Assembly (NCBI RefSeq): GCF_037975245.1
Contig: NC_092568.1
Span: 4,661,001-4,725,000, forward strand
DNA: 64,000 nucleotides
Direction: 5' to 3'
Source: Apostichopus japonicus
Lineage: Eukaryota; Echinodermata; Holothuroidea; Aspidochirotida; Stichopodidae
The translations under genes were made by a program, and so were the position numbers. This document shows, one piece after another, positions 11,671 to 24,960 of the stretch; the first letter of the stretch is position 1; each line of letters starts with the position of its first letter. The notes under the pieces were generated by a model that was not told the DNA's origin, ran no database searches, and worked only from the letters and a program-made list of their open reading frames with translations.

Positions 11671-12365
11671 TTGTGTCGCTATGCAGGATTTACATTTACC
11701 CACTATTTGGTTTCTTTTACACAATTTAGGTGTGAATTTACCCATTATTGTGTTGCTATGCAGGATTTACATTTACCCACTTTTTGGTTACTTTTACACA
11801 ATTTATTTGTAAGTTTACCCTTTATTGTGTTGCTATGCAGGATTTACATTTACCCACTATTTGGTTACTTTAACACAATTTAGGTGTGAATTTACCCATA
11901 TTTGTGTTGCTATGCAGGATTTACATTTACCCACTATTTGGTTACTTTAACACAATTTAGGTGTGAATTTACCCATATTTGTGTTGCTATGCAGGATTTA
12001 CATTTACCCACTATTTGGTTACTTTAACACAATTTAGGTGTGAATTTACCCATATTTGTGTTGCTTAGCAGGATTTACATTTACCCGCTATTTGGTTACT
12101 TTAACACAATTTAGGTGTGGATTTACCCATATTTGTGTTGCTATGCAGGATTTACATTTACCCACTATTTGGTTACTTTAACACAACTTAGGTGTGAATT
12201 TGCCCATATTTGTGTTGCTATGCAGGATTTACATTTACCCACTATTTGGTTACTTTAACACAATTTAGGTGTCAATTTACCATTATTTGAGTTGCTAAGC
12301 AAGACTCACATTTACCCACTATTTGGTTACTTTTAAACAATATAGGTGTAAATTTATGACTTAGT
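11671..12365. repeat. 77 bp tandem repeat, about nine units, subterminal in element 2
   Basis: The word TTGTGTTGCTATGCAGGATT or a close variant recurs at 11671, 11748, 11825, 11902, 11979, 12056, 12133, 12210 and 12287, exactly 77 bp apart. Each unit carries two TTTACCC or TTACCC words. The same short word is scattered over the last 450 bp of the other end of the element, suggesting transposase-binding subterminal repeats that became amplified. An open frame through the first three units is a by-product. Confidence 0.93.
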
Positions 12366-14531
12366 TGTGTTGATGTGTGGGATTATTCCATTAGATCTTT
12401 TGGTACTATTATGCTTAAGATGTACAACTACCTCTTTGATGCTGCTGCACATAATTTACAATTATATTAAAGGTATTCTGTATTGGCCCAAAATTATAGC
12501 ATGCTATAATCGCTAGATGTTTTCAAAGAATACTTTCCTGGAGGTCACTACCCTCCAATGGTTCACAGACATTCTACATTGAGCACACAAGATGACTGAA
12601 TGTCTCAGTGAGAAAAATTTCCTCAAGAGTGGTAATAAAAACAGTTCAGAATTTTAAGCAAAGGTGACCATATTTGGCCAACACAGCATACCTTCATTGG
12701 GCTACATAACACAATGCAATTTAATTGTGCAGATTCTTGAATTAATATAATGGGTAAGAATGTTAAATTAGGAGAAAACTAGAAACTTCAAACATGAATA
12801 CTACACTGCATAAACGTGATATGAATAATCAATGCAATAGCATGTTTATATCAATCTAGGAATATTCATGCATAATGTACAATATGGTGAAGCAACACTT
12901 AAAGTTGGTAACATATGTGTATACTAGTGAAACCTTGACTAAAAAATGTTACATTTACTAATGTATGATCACATTTTCTCAACAATTAGAAACTGCCACA
13001 ACCCATTACAAGGCATGTCAGGTATTAAACCATGTAACAATTTTCATTTACATCGATGAATACATTTGTAAAATTAAGGTGTGCCAATCTTTTAACATTA
13101 ACATAAATCTCTATTGACCACAAATATTACTTTCAGGTTGTCTGTTATGATTATGCTGTATCACTGTCACCTTAAAAATCTGGTATCACTCAAAAAGTGC
13201 ATTACTTTGGCATAACATTGGTAAAAAAGACCATAACTCCCACTTTTTTAAAATGGCTCAGCAAAAAATTGAGAAACTTGGAGAATATTAAGATAAACAA
13301 TAATAACTTACTAATAAAAACAATTTGTATGTAAACAACTAACTTTGCAAATCAATGCAGGTACATCAACATGCTTTTGTTTATGATCAAACCCATCAGT
13401 TCTCACTGACCATGAATGTTGCATCAACACAATAAAGGTTTACATGATAAGACCTGTATGTTACTAAGTTGTAAATTAATAACTCTAAAACATACCTTAA
13501 CTCTAATGTATGATTAATTAATACAGTTCTTAGTGCTTTAACATTTCATGTTGATTTATCTTGAATACAACAGTACACTCAAAAAGTTGCATTAGAGTGG
13601 TGCATGTTTATGTGCACCACCCCCACCCCACCAACCAAATTTTGTTGTGACAGAACAAGCCACAATATATGGAACTTTCTTGTCACTGATCTAATTGTTC
13701 CAGCAATTGTCTCCATGATTTTATTTATATGTGCATCAAGCATTACAAAGATTATCGATAACAACTTCCTGGTCTTGGTATAAATTGACAAAAACAAAAT
13801 CAAATCGAGCAAAGATACGGTGATGCTTAAGTTTAGGCCTATGATTGTGAATGATCACCATTAACCATCTGTGTTGAGTGTAACCGAGGCTAACTGAGGA
13901 AGACTAGCATACAATTAGTCTACACTAAGCTTGCTTCAACTAGGCTGAACGTTAAACCTTAATCACTATACCCCTCTATGTTTATTGTAGACCCCACAAT
14001 TTATCACAAAATATTACTGTACACAATTTGCTATTCTTAATGCTCATCAATCTTGGTTTGAATGTATAAAAAATTTACTGGCTTAGATAATTTGCTTAAT
14101 ATCAACTAATTGCTGTTTGGCCTTCTTATTACACCCAGTTCTAATTGTATTAACAGCTTATTATTGACTTTACTATATGACACCTTTTATAAAGTTGCAT
14201 TAGTGTTCCAACTAAATTTTCGCCCCCAACTTTGCTCTTCGTCATAACAAGGCATGTCACAGCACTTCAAACTTGTAGTTGCCCCTGATCTCACTGTTTC
14301 ACCAATATTGTAATGTTTAGTATTATATATCATTTAAGTGTATTAAGAATTACCCAAATTATCATTTTACACATTATTTGTCTTGTAAAATTATGCTAAC
14401 AAACTAAATCCCTGAAAACAACACTATGCAAATCCAGCAAACAATCTGAAAAACATAACTAACAATAATTCTGGGTCAACAAATAACAGAAAAACAATAG
14501 AACTTGAAGAAAAGTCACAAAATGAAATAAA
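12366..14531. other. Element 2 interior downstream of its second gene
   Basis: AT-rich sequence with no gene that I can recognise. It lies 3' of the minus-strand gene that stops at 14532 and presumably includes its untranslated tail. Confidence 0.5.
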
Positions 14532-17500
14532 TCATGCTTGAAGTTTTGCAATTAATGAAATGATCTTTTGAGGCAATTTCCCCTTGTCTTTGCATTGCAG
14601 CAGAACATTTTGCAGAAATGTCAGTGTTCCTTTTACTTTGCCGTTATACTGTATGTTGAAAACATAATATGTTGCCAGCAGGATTAGAACTGCCTCAGGG
14701 AAAGATGCTGCAGTACTGCATTTTTCGTTTTCTGCAATGATTGTTATGTTTGATGGGTCCAGCGGATCCCCAGTGTATGTTATGACCGGTGTGTTGATTT
14801 CAACATCCGAGCTAACCTATCAAACAATGAAATAAATAGGATGATTAATTCCTGATAACACATTTTCAAAGGTAATCCAGCTTCTTCAGAATCACATACA
14901 CTAAACTTGCATTTGATAATATTACTTGGGAGCTGATTTGAATAAGCATCATTTCTAGCTATAAATGAATATTGCGAATGTTTCTATAACTCAGGGTATA
15001 TATAAACCAGAATGTCAAATAACTTAGTGATTCCTTGCCATTATGAAGCAACATTAGATGGCAGATTTTCCAACTTCCACCGTGCTGACCTGATATCACC
15101 AGAAGTGCCATTGGCCTTAGAGTATCGAATAATAGGTGCCTATATAAGAAGATTGAATTTGAAACCAACTATCATTTCTTCAGCGATCAACTTTATTAAG
15201 ACTTGGCTCTAATTGAAGACAAGTGAACTGTGACCTCCATACAAAACATTCGGGATTTGCTACTTACCAAATGCTACCTAAATTCAATTCATGATATGTG
15301 GTGGTAATTAAAGGGTTCAGGTTTTCATGTTTGTTGATCTCAAATGACCTCTGACCACAATCAAAAACAGGAAGAACCACCTACTCACCAAGGGTTACCT
15401 TGTGTTATCTTTTAATTCAAAGAAAAAATAGGGATCATCTGCTCACCAGGGCTATCTACATATTACTCTTGAAGTGCAAACCATCTTTCACTTCTTGAGG
15501 TATAGTGTTTACAAACCGAGGCCTCACACACACCCCGATCAGCATTGCATAGATTTCTTTGGCCTTAGAAGGCTTATCGACATATTACTCTTTACATCTT
15601 TTGCAAGTTTACAAATAATACACCAACTAATGAAAGGGTTATTAAAATGGGAAGCTTACATCATCATCACTGTTTATAAACAGAAAGTTGCGATCTTCTT
15701 TCAGGAAGCCAGGTAGTATCCAGAGAGCTGCGGTCCATGTAGCATCTGTAGCAGAATAAACACAGAAGTTATTGTCTTCATTCAGTGTAAATGAATGTAA
15801 AATGTAACACAACAGTAAAAAATTTCATGCTGATTTCCTGAAAATAACATAATGATTTAGTAAGTTGATGTAGTGTATCAATGCAGTTTTATCTCTGCAC
15901 TCTTAAAAATAACTACATTGAAGTGTTTCTTAATTAATGTTTTATTGCAGGATTCAGTAAACCATCTAATTCATCCAATGACGACACTGTTGCTACTTTG
16001 CCTCATATGGTCACAACTTGTCTCCTTGCTCAGATTATCCTGTATATATGAAACAGGATTGGCCACATTTTTCTTCATTATCTTGAAAGACCTTGGATTT
16101 TTTTTTAAGTTTTCAAACATCTGCCATCAGTTTAACTAATTTACATTTTAAGAAGCTGACAAAATGCTTGTCTCAACTGAAACTGTTAAGACATATCTCC
16201 TAGTCTACATAATAGTAAACTTTTTTATTATTTTTGGTAATTAACTCAGCACTTTGAGATGTTAACTTACCCCTTTTGTCTTTTTCTGTCAATTGCTGAA
16301 TAAAGTTGTTGTATTCAACAAGGAATCGAAGAGTGCCCTTTGAGTGATTTGTGTTGTAGGTGATGATCTTTGCTGCAATGTCATCAAGATTTTTGTAGAA
16401 CATCTCCGACACTGCATCCCAACTGATGATGGCTGAAAAATCTTCTATGATCTATGAATTAAGGTAATAAAAAGGATGATAATGACATTGTATTAATAAA
16501 CAACTTTCAAACAGGAACTTTCAGCCAAGTATTCGTGTTAGATCATTAAGTCAGTAAAAGAATCTTGTTTTGGCAGTTATTCATGATTTTCTTCAGTTAA
16601 ACCTCTATTTTAGTAGAAATTCTAAACATTCAAATACTCTTACATATCATCCATGGTATTTAGATTCACCTACTTTTTGAAAATCCCTGTCAAAGCTAAC
16701 AATGTGTTTCTTCCATGGTAAATAAAACAGCTATGATTAGCTCACTTGGCAGGTTAATTTGTGGCAAAATACACTCATGACCCTTTTCCTTGAACTTTGT
16801 CTACCTCAAATGATTCTTGAACTAAAAAAGGTAGGAATCATCTACTAACCAAATGCAATCAACATTCTAAGGGATTTTTAAGAAGCCAGTAACTGACAAT
16901 TTTTCCACTTATTGCACTGTGTTTCATGAATATCAGCTATGATTCAAGGAAGCTTCCCTTCCTGAGAAATCCTGAGAGCAAGCTATGCAGCATGAACACA
17001 AGTTCATTCACCCTTACATACACAAGCCTTAACATTGGCTTATGATTTCGTCAAACCAACAATTTCCAGTGTAGAACATTATAATCATAAGTCTTAATAA
17101 TTAGGAATCATTTGTTTGAAATTACCTGTTCTGCACAAAATAGAGTAGGAAATTTGCCTCTGATTTCTGCTATTGGTGGTTTCTCCTCAAGTACAAGTCT
17201 CCTTCTCTCTCCAAATGTCAGTGCCATTAATGACTTAATTTTGTTCTTGTCTTGTTTTTTCTTTGTTGATTCCTTTTGTAGTTCCTTAATGTGCAGTTTG
17301 ATAGTCTCCTCTGTTTCACCCTCAGGTAGAGTCCAATCAGCTCCCTCTTTTCGTTCTCCCTCGTCAGTTGTTGCATGTGTAGATGTCTTCCTCTTCTTCA
17401 CAACTACATCCCTCGTCATGTGTCTCCTCTCATTTCTGAACTTATCTTTGAGTGCATTTTTCAATGCATCCTACAAAACCAAGATGCAAAAATGAATGGA

Positions 17501-20500
17501 AGCAGCAGTATGATGAGATAATCTGATATCAATGTTACATATTCTGTTAAAATACCTTTCTTCAGTCTGGACTTGTAATTTAAAGAGCTATGAAATTGTG
17601 ATGAACACTTGAACACAAAGTATATTGTAATTTTGTTACAAGGTCTTAAAAACAGCTGAACAATTCAAATTAAACTTCAACACTATTGTTAGGTATAAAA
17701 CTCGGCAACCTCACAATGTAATTTATGCACATGTTTCATCATGTCACCTCACCCATTTTAAAGAGTAGACACCTTGATCTTACAAGTATGCACATCTGGA
17801 CATTCATGTCAGATGCATGCACAATGTGTACTGGTTCATGCATCTTCTCGGGTAGGCCAGTAAATTATATGAATATGTATGTATACATATATGTCACAGG
17901 AGGGGGCTAATGTGCAAACATCTGCATGTATACAAGACCCCAGACTACAATATCCCCCACCCCCCAACCCACCCTGTGCTGCAGCAGTTCAACCCTTGCA
18001 TCCACCCAGTTAAGTTCCCTCAAACTGAAAAGTACTTTTACAAACCAACAGCAAAATTAATCTATAGTGGATGTAAGATGTTGCCCTTGAAATGGCAGGA
18101 CAAACAATCTAGTTTTGAATGCCCCATCATTTGATGTCTTTATTAAAAAGATCCAGCTGTACATAGTTCTTCACTAGCACCAGCTACTGGATATAAAAAT
18201 GGCTTTTGACAATTAAGCAAATACAGTGAAAATAGTCTCCTGTCTACCTGAATAGCACCAATTTGACTGATACCATTAGTAGTGGTAGTTTTGTACAAAG
18301 TAGTCGAAATTACACAATCTAGTCAGGTTCTTTTTATATGTACATATACGCCCACCTTCTAGATAATAAATGAAGAGCTTAATCATATACTTACATAAGG
18401 CTCACAGAATGGTAATTTGATTGCCAAGTTTGGAAAGGACTTTATGACTGCTTTAGCTGCTGTATTGTATTGATCTGTAGTAGGATACCTACAAAAAAGA
18501 ATATCACTTTATAGTTGATTCACATACAGGGTTAGTGCCAGCTGTAAAATTTAGGAGGGGGGGGGGGGGGGCAATTACCCACTTGACCAACTCTTTTGGG
18601 GGGGATTTAGTATATTGGGGGAGCCTTTTTAAAATGTGGAGTGAAAGGAAAAGATGGTACTGTCTGGGGCTCCAAAAGCTCCAGTTTTTAACCTTCATAT
18701 CAGCAGGACAGGGCTTGGTTGGGTGAGACTCATACAGGCCCAATGATCTCCCATAATAGAAATTTCTTATGTTACGGGATACTGCGGACTATCTCTATAG
18801 TGGTCTCTTGTATCATTCTTGAAGATATATTGTCTAAATTGTTTTGTTTTTACTATGTAATTCTTAATTCCTTGTTTTAGTCTGATGTTGATCTGGGAGT
18901 GAAATAAACCTTACACACACAAACACCAAAAATTACATTTTTAAAATAATATCAACAACTTATTTTGCAACTTAATAATAACAGTGAAAAGTTCACCCAT
19001 TTACCCACTAACCATCAAGTCCTGCTTGTACTAAGTACCTTACCTAGCACCCCCATTCCCCCCAGACAGGCTGAGTCAGCTAAAAGGCTATGATTTTATA
19101 TTTGAGGTCGCTGCCTGAGCTTGTTTGTTTTGGTAATGTGGATATCCCCATCTGAAGTTAAAATATGAACAGAACTTTAACAAAGTTGTAACCACATCAT
19201 TCCAAGGTTCCACAATATTAAAATCTGTAGGTTATTGACACATGACGTCTTTATATGCAAAAAATCAAATGCGAAAATACAGGCTTCCAAAGGTGTTATT
19301 GTTCCAGGTTAAATAACACCACAATTTCAAAGATGGCATACTTACACATTGACATATTTCAAAGCTAGTAATTCTGAGATGTTGAAAAGTCAAGATTCCA
19401 AAGACTTGTGCATTATGCATGCGTATGACATTTGAAGGCAAAAATTTACACTGGTTTAGCATTAGTGATTGAAAAGACAAAATATTAATATTCAAATAGG
19501 GAAAGGTACTTACACAGTAAACAAGCACATTTTGTCAAATGTAGCTTGGATTACAGCAGATTTAATTCTGTTGCTGACAGGTCCCCCTTTTAATAGTTCT
19601 ACCAAGATGTCTCTCCTAACATCATCTTGATGCAGCTCAAACTTGTGTGGCCATGGCAAGAACTTTTCTTCTTCATGAAAACTATCAAGCATGCAAAAAG
19701 GGTAAACAAAACTTTATTAGCAAAATGTATAGAATTAGCACTTTCAATAAAGTGACCCTAAACAAATTTTACATGAACAATACAGATTATACTTTGACAC
19801 AGGTTGAACAGCTTGATTTTCACTACTTCAGCTGTAAGTTGTTGAACATGCATGTCAGTACTTAGCAAAATGTGACTTCATATTAAATGGCCTCTTCAAA
19901 TAAGGGGCTTTGTACTGAACTTCTTTAGGGAATGTGTGGGACTTACTGTTAACCAACCAAGTTCCACCAACCCCCCACCCCCCATACCCTAATATATTGT
20001 AGTGATAGCTTAAAGAGAAAATGCAGTCACCCTGATTTGAATTAGTATACTGTAGTATAATATTTCTATTATGGCTCTTCCTACTCATGTGACAATGTAT
20101 TTGTTACTGAATTGTTGAATTCATTCACCATAACTCTTAGATTTGTCTTTTATATGCAATATTTATGTTCTAAAATGCCATAAAATATAATTGTAAGGTC
20201 AGCACCAGAAATTTGCAAGGTTTAGCTGATATTGCAAATTAGTTTGGGGCAACTGCTTATTCCCTTAAATAAGCTCTTTTTTGCTTCTGTCAAGGTAGGA
20301 TAATAATTCAAACATGAAATGTTACATGTCTTACCTGTCTGAAACATCACTGGTACAAGGTACATCTCTTTCATTTCCAGCCAATATAACGGTGTCATCT
20401 GAACTTGAAGAGCTTGTAAATGAACTGGCACTGAGGCATGCAACTGACAAAGGAAAGGAGTGTCCAAAATATGTATTATAAATTATTTTTCTAATTTGCA

Positions 20501-21313
20501 AAACCCCAGAATGTAAAGATTAAATATGTGTTGCTCATAAGTACAAGAAACAAAATAACTGGATTTGCATTGCAATTTGCTACTTACTATTAAATCTTCA
20601 ACTGCTAACCAATTTGATATTGATTAGCACTTTCATTAGACAGTAATGCTTTTTGATTGATATTGCAAACTGTAAACTGTTACAATGAAAATTTGAAGTA
20701 GTATTCAACTTTGGCATACCAATTTGTCCCTTGCAGAATACCTTCAGACTGTGATAATTTCTTATCTTAAAGCTTCCCTGAAATTTCAAATATGAATACT
20801 ATAGTGACTTCCTCCTGTCAAATATCCCAAAACTTTCCACTACTGTAGGGGGAAAGCCATGAGGAGAGGTTATGACAATGTACATGCATTCATACAAGAA
20901 TGTTTTATGTGCATATATTATCCTTGGAACTACCCAAGTACCAATAAGTTCCAAATGGGGTTCACACATCACATTATGCCAATAAGGCTCCTTCATGAAA
21001 TGGTAATAAACATGCTGCTGATAGGCAAATTTTTCTGGACAACAATCTTTTTGCAATCGTGTACAAGAAGCATTTATACTTACCTTCATCCCTTTCACCA
21101 ATCACATTCAGTTTAACTGCTTTATCTTCCATCTGCTCTTCTTCTATATCACCGTCAATGTCCACCCAGTCGTCAAAGTCTTTATCAAAGACCTGAAGCC
21201 GAAATTTCTTTATCCCAAATTGAGATTTGATTTCTGGTTCTACATCACTTGCACTACATAAGAAAACCCTTTTTCTGGATCCATAAGTTACATGGTACCA
21301 TTTAAGTGCTTCA
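14532..21313 (-). CDS. Second gene of the CACTA element: SAMD3-like protein, eight exons assembled
   Basis: The exons, in transcript order, are 21313-21084, 20443-20335, 19681-19514, 18488-18395, 17470-17126, 16451-16271, 15745-15660 and 14816-14532 (TGA). Each lies between an AG acceptor and a GT donor, and all phases match. The assembly gives about 499 codons without a stop; a starting exon is missing. The N-terminal part (IKKFRLQVFDKDF, then WVDID) resembles a PB1-type fold. A Ser-rich acidic linker follows, then FLPWPHKF, YPTTDQYNTAAKAV, KNALKDKFRNERR, GERRRLVLE and the C-terminal LLATYYVFNIQY segment. This order matches the 'sterile alpha motif domain 3-like' proteins carried by animal EnSpm elements. 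Their role in transposition is not established. The intact frame suggests recent constraint or a young insertion. Confidence 0.82.
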
Positions 21314-21421
21314 CTGAAGACACAAATATATAGAAACTAAAAAGTTGTTTCTTCTAACCTTTGAAGTTCAAAGTAACAATGATAAGGAATGAGATGCTCT
21401 ATTTTAAGTATTAATGTTTCT

Positions 21422-24018
21422 CTAAACAAAGTACTTAAGTGTTACCATTCTCTGATTTTGATTTGTGTAAATTGATAAGGGTAAATGACAAGCAAAATCT
21501 TCATAAGCAAATATGACCCATTTTTGTTGAAAACACAATACATAGCTATGGAAATGTTGACTGTAACCAATAGTGTGCAAAACCATCAAAAAAAAAATAC
21601 ACTTTACCACCTTTGATAAAGATTGCATCTATTTTGCCAAATTCATGCAACCTATTTTCTCTTGCCTCTAGAACCATGCAACAACCTTTTGCATACAATG
21701 AACTGTGTAATTCAACAAAAGCTAATGTATGCACTTCTTCAATGCTTGGAAATTGACTTTTCAAAGCTCTCTGAATCCCATCACAAAACTGATGTAACTT
21801 TTGAATGTCCCCTCCTGAGTTGGATGTCATTTTGTCATCCAAAAAATTCTGACCAGCTCCATAATAGCACATAAGTAATTGATGACGCCTTGCCAATGTC
21901 TTACACAAATTCCGCCTGTTTTTCTGCCTATTGGCAATTTCTTTGAAATATGCATGTTTAGCTTCAAACCTCATTGTCCAGCAGTGAACAAGAGGTCCAT
22001 ATTTCAATATTGAACGAGGGTAATGCAATAAGTAATGACGTTTGGGTTTAATTCTATTTTCAGGAAAGAGCTCTTTCAGAGCAACCAGAAATCCATGCAC
22101 CAAATATTCCAAGTATGCAACCATTTCACACGGTATAGAGGGAGCAAATGTAATTTCACAAATATCCATAAGTGACAAAACTAGTTCCCAGTATTCATTT
22201 CCCTCTGGAATTGAGCTTCCTATGATTAACGGCAATAATCTCATCAGGCACCATGTTTGAGATGCTGTTTGTTTGATTTTGAAACTTCCCAGGTTAGCAG
22301 TGGTATTGCAAGTTGGTTTGCTTTTCTGATCACTTTTTCCAAAGGGAAAAAGTTTCAAAGCACTGTTAAAAGATTCCAAAGTGAAAAAGCCATCCTGAAT
22401 AAATGTTGTCACAACCTTCGTCATTAATTCTGGAACAAGTCCTTTGAGCAAATCATGAGCTGGATCAGGTGGTAGACAACTGATTACATCAAAGTATTGC
22501 AAATCTGACAAAACAGATTTAGAAGCTACTCCATAAACATGCCTAAGACCTTGATTTTCCATAACTAACTGCACCTGATGTTTGTGACCAACACTTGTTC
22601 TTTCGATTAAACTGGATGAATCAAAATGATCTTGAATGTCATTACTACTTGCCATGCAAAATCTACATATTCTACCAGCATGAAAATGTTGCTGAAAGCC
22701 TCCTAATTGATGTGCTGCCAAGTTATCCATGGAAACCAAACTAATGCAACCCTTGAATGTAAACTCCTCCTGGTTTAAAGTTGTTATTGTCACCCCCTTA
22801 CTTTCTAAGACTTTAACATCCTCAAGAAGCGGTTTGAGCACTTTCCCAAAGCCATACTGTTTTATTAATCTTGTACAGCAGAGGCAAACAAGCTGAATTG
22901 ATGACAATTTTGACCGAAACTTTGGGGATAAATTTCCAAGAACAAAATAAAATGCAGCAACTTTGTAGCTGTTAGCTTTATTTCTAAGTGGGTTCACCAC
23001 ACCAAAATCATCATAATAAAAATGAACTTGGAGTGCATGTGGTTCCAAAGAGAATAGGGGATGATTTTGAAATGCTTCACCATCACAGTAATCCTCATAT
23101 CGCTTGTCCCCATGTCTAGAACGGGACTTCAGAACTTCTGCTAAAATATCATCATGACTTAAAAGACTTTTTAGAGTATCAAGCAACGGTACATAAATGA
23201 ATGTATCATCTTTCCCACAGGTGGAACCTAGCACATGTTCAACTGGCTCAACTAAACCAAAATGCTCCTTATAAAAAGCTGTCTGTTTATAGTCTGAGGC
23301 CAACTTTTCAAAGATGTTATTTTTCTTTTCAAACTTTTCATCGATAAAGTTAAAGATATCAGGATTTTTAGCCACTGTGAAACCAGAAGCTGAAAGTTTT
23401 TCTTTGATCTCTGTGCTATCATCCCTTGAACTGTTATAGATGAGTTCAGATAGCTCTAATATTATGCTATTTGTAACAGTAAGTGGTAGTTTATGCTTCT
23501 CTTTCATGCCTAAGATGAAAAGAGCAAAGTCTCTTTCCGTGGATCTTTCACCGATTTCTCTGATGTGTGATCCATCACCCAGAGCAGCAGCATCAATAGC
23601 ACTTATTCCAGTGGATTCTGCAAGACTATTTTTATGCGAATAAACCAATGTTTTCCGTCACTAGACTTGTGCCTACTTCAGTATCCTCATGCCCACCAGA
23701 GTTACTGTCATGCCTTATGTTAACATCGAACACTCTTTTATGAAATTTCCGCAGATGGGAATAAAACGTGCTGAACACCCGATATTTTCTTTCACAACCA
23801 TCTATTCCACATCTTATGGAGAAGTTGGGTTCAATACTATGTGAGAATCTTATGTGATGTAACAACTTTTTGAAAATAATGGTCCTGAAAGTGTTACATA
23901 TTGAGCAACTTTGCATCTGCAAGGATGCCATAAGGCCTAATCTAACAAAACCTTGGCTAGGCTTTATTAGGATGGCTTGGCATATAAACTGGACAAACCT
24001 CACAGCATTAATGCACAC
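21422..24018 (-). pseudogene. C2H2 zinc finger + CACTA/EnSpm transposase, frame-broken
   Basis: The minus strand first encodes two C2H2 fingers (CSICNTFRTIIFKKLLHH, then CGIDGCERKYRVF with SHLRKFH). That frame stops at 23632 and overlaps a 700-codon frame that starts without an ATG. The long frame has the animal EnSpm transposase landmarks in order: YYDDFGVVNPL, LGNLSPKF, SMDNLAAHQLGGF with CRFC, the PDPAHDLLKGL block, and LHYPRSILKYGPLVHCW followed by FEAKHAYFK. The Asp residues and the final Glu are plausible DDE catalytic positions. A second break lies at the run of ten A/T pairs around 21589-21598. One base fewer there would let translation continue to a stop at 21422, through a FHSYVL-type C terminus. 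It is either a dead copy or an assembly with homopolymer errors. The likely start Met lies near 23929. Confidence 0.88.
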
Positions 24019-24728
24019 TCAGTTTTAATAGTTCAGTCTTGGCCTGCGCTAGCTAGGCTTATAAACTTTGATACAATGGTAGGCCACAGTGTAGGCCCTG
24101 CATTGTACTAGTGGCTGTTACTTGTAAGACATAGCCTAGGCTTAGTTATAAAGTCTTCTAATCTTATATAGGCGAATAAGTAGCAGAACAGTTAGGCTAG
24201 TAAAGCCTAGGCATAACAGTTATTTAATCTGTACTTTTATAAACCAAACAACCCTTTCAAGGGCTTAACGTCAACTTACACTTGTGACATGTTGCTTTAG
24301 ATTCATATAAAAATACAAGCGGCCGTTGAAGGTGAAGTCCAGTCGTGTCAAGTCTCGTCAAATGTGACGGCGAAGCGCTTCTGCGGGAACAAACTATGAA
24401 ATACTAGGATTGGTCGCCAAGCAGTGCAGTGATGACAGTATACTGTACTGTACGTATGTAGGTCTAAGGCATTGTGTTAGCGCCAAGCGCCAAGCGCGAA
24501 CGAACCACCCTTTGTGAAAGAAAACTTGTCATTGGCTTAAAGTTTGAATCTTTCATTTGATATTATGTGGGGTTCTTTCTAATTTTTCAGATATGCACCC
24601 ATTTTCTGGAATACCAACTTTGAATCTTTTACATTTTTACCAATATTTATTACCACATCCACATTCTTGAAAGGCTGTATTCAGTGAATTAATGTAAAGT
24701 AGTGTTTTAGGAAATTTGTTTTTAACCA
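24019..24728. other. Element 2 sequence upstream of the transposase
   Basis: No coding region is recognised. Because both genes of the element read away from here, this region should hold the promoter and any 5' exon, including the missing first exon of the second gene. I see no clear TATA box. Confidence 0.4.
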
Positions 24729-24960
24729 ATGAGAAGTAAGAACACTTCTGAGACGTATAGTCTGTCATTATTCTCTCGGCGCGGCCTGGCTGCAAACGTA
24801 ACTTTTATTTCTAGTACGAATGGAAAAATAAAGTCGCAATTCAAGGACATTAATATTAACAGTTTCGAGGAAGCAATAAACCTTGCGCAAGATCGTGATA
24901 CGTGGCGGAGGTTAATCACTGAGCATGTCGAATAGACGAGACTCAACTTACTACTACTAC
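24729..24960 (+). mobile_element. LINE (non-LTR) 3' fragment nested in element 2
   Basis: A 68-codon frame ends with SFEEAINLAQDRDTWRRLI. This pattern is typical of the extreme C terminus of many non-LTR reverse transcriptases, where an Ala-rich helix precedes a DR-x-x-WR motif. The stop is followed within 20 bases by a short (ACT)n tail. Only the last part of the element is present. The family cannot be fixed from so short a piece. Confidence 0.5.

Noticed and set aside
11653-11883. 76-codon frame with repeated peptide
   Set aside because: It is translated from the first units of the 77 bp satellite.
11671-12365. CRISPR-like regular spacing
   Set aside because: The whole 77 bp unit is repeated with no unique spacers, and the genome is eukaryotic.
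22042-22260. Plus-strand frames within the transposase region
   Set aside because: They are shadows of the 700-codon minus-strand transposase frame. The same holds for 21623-21874 and 23440-23643.
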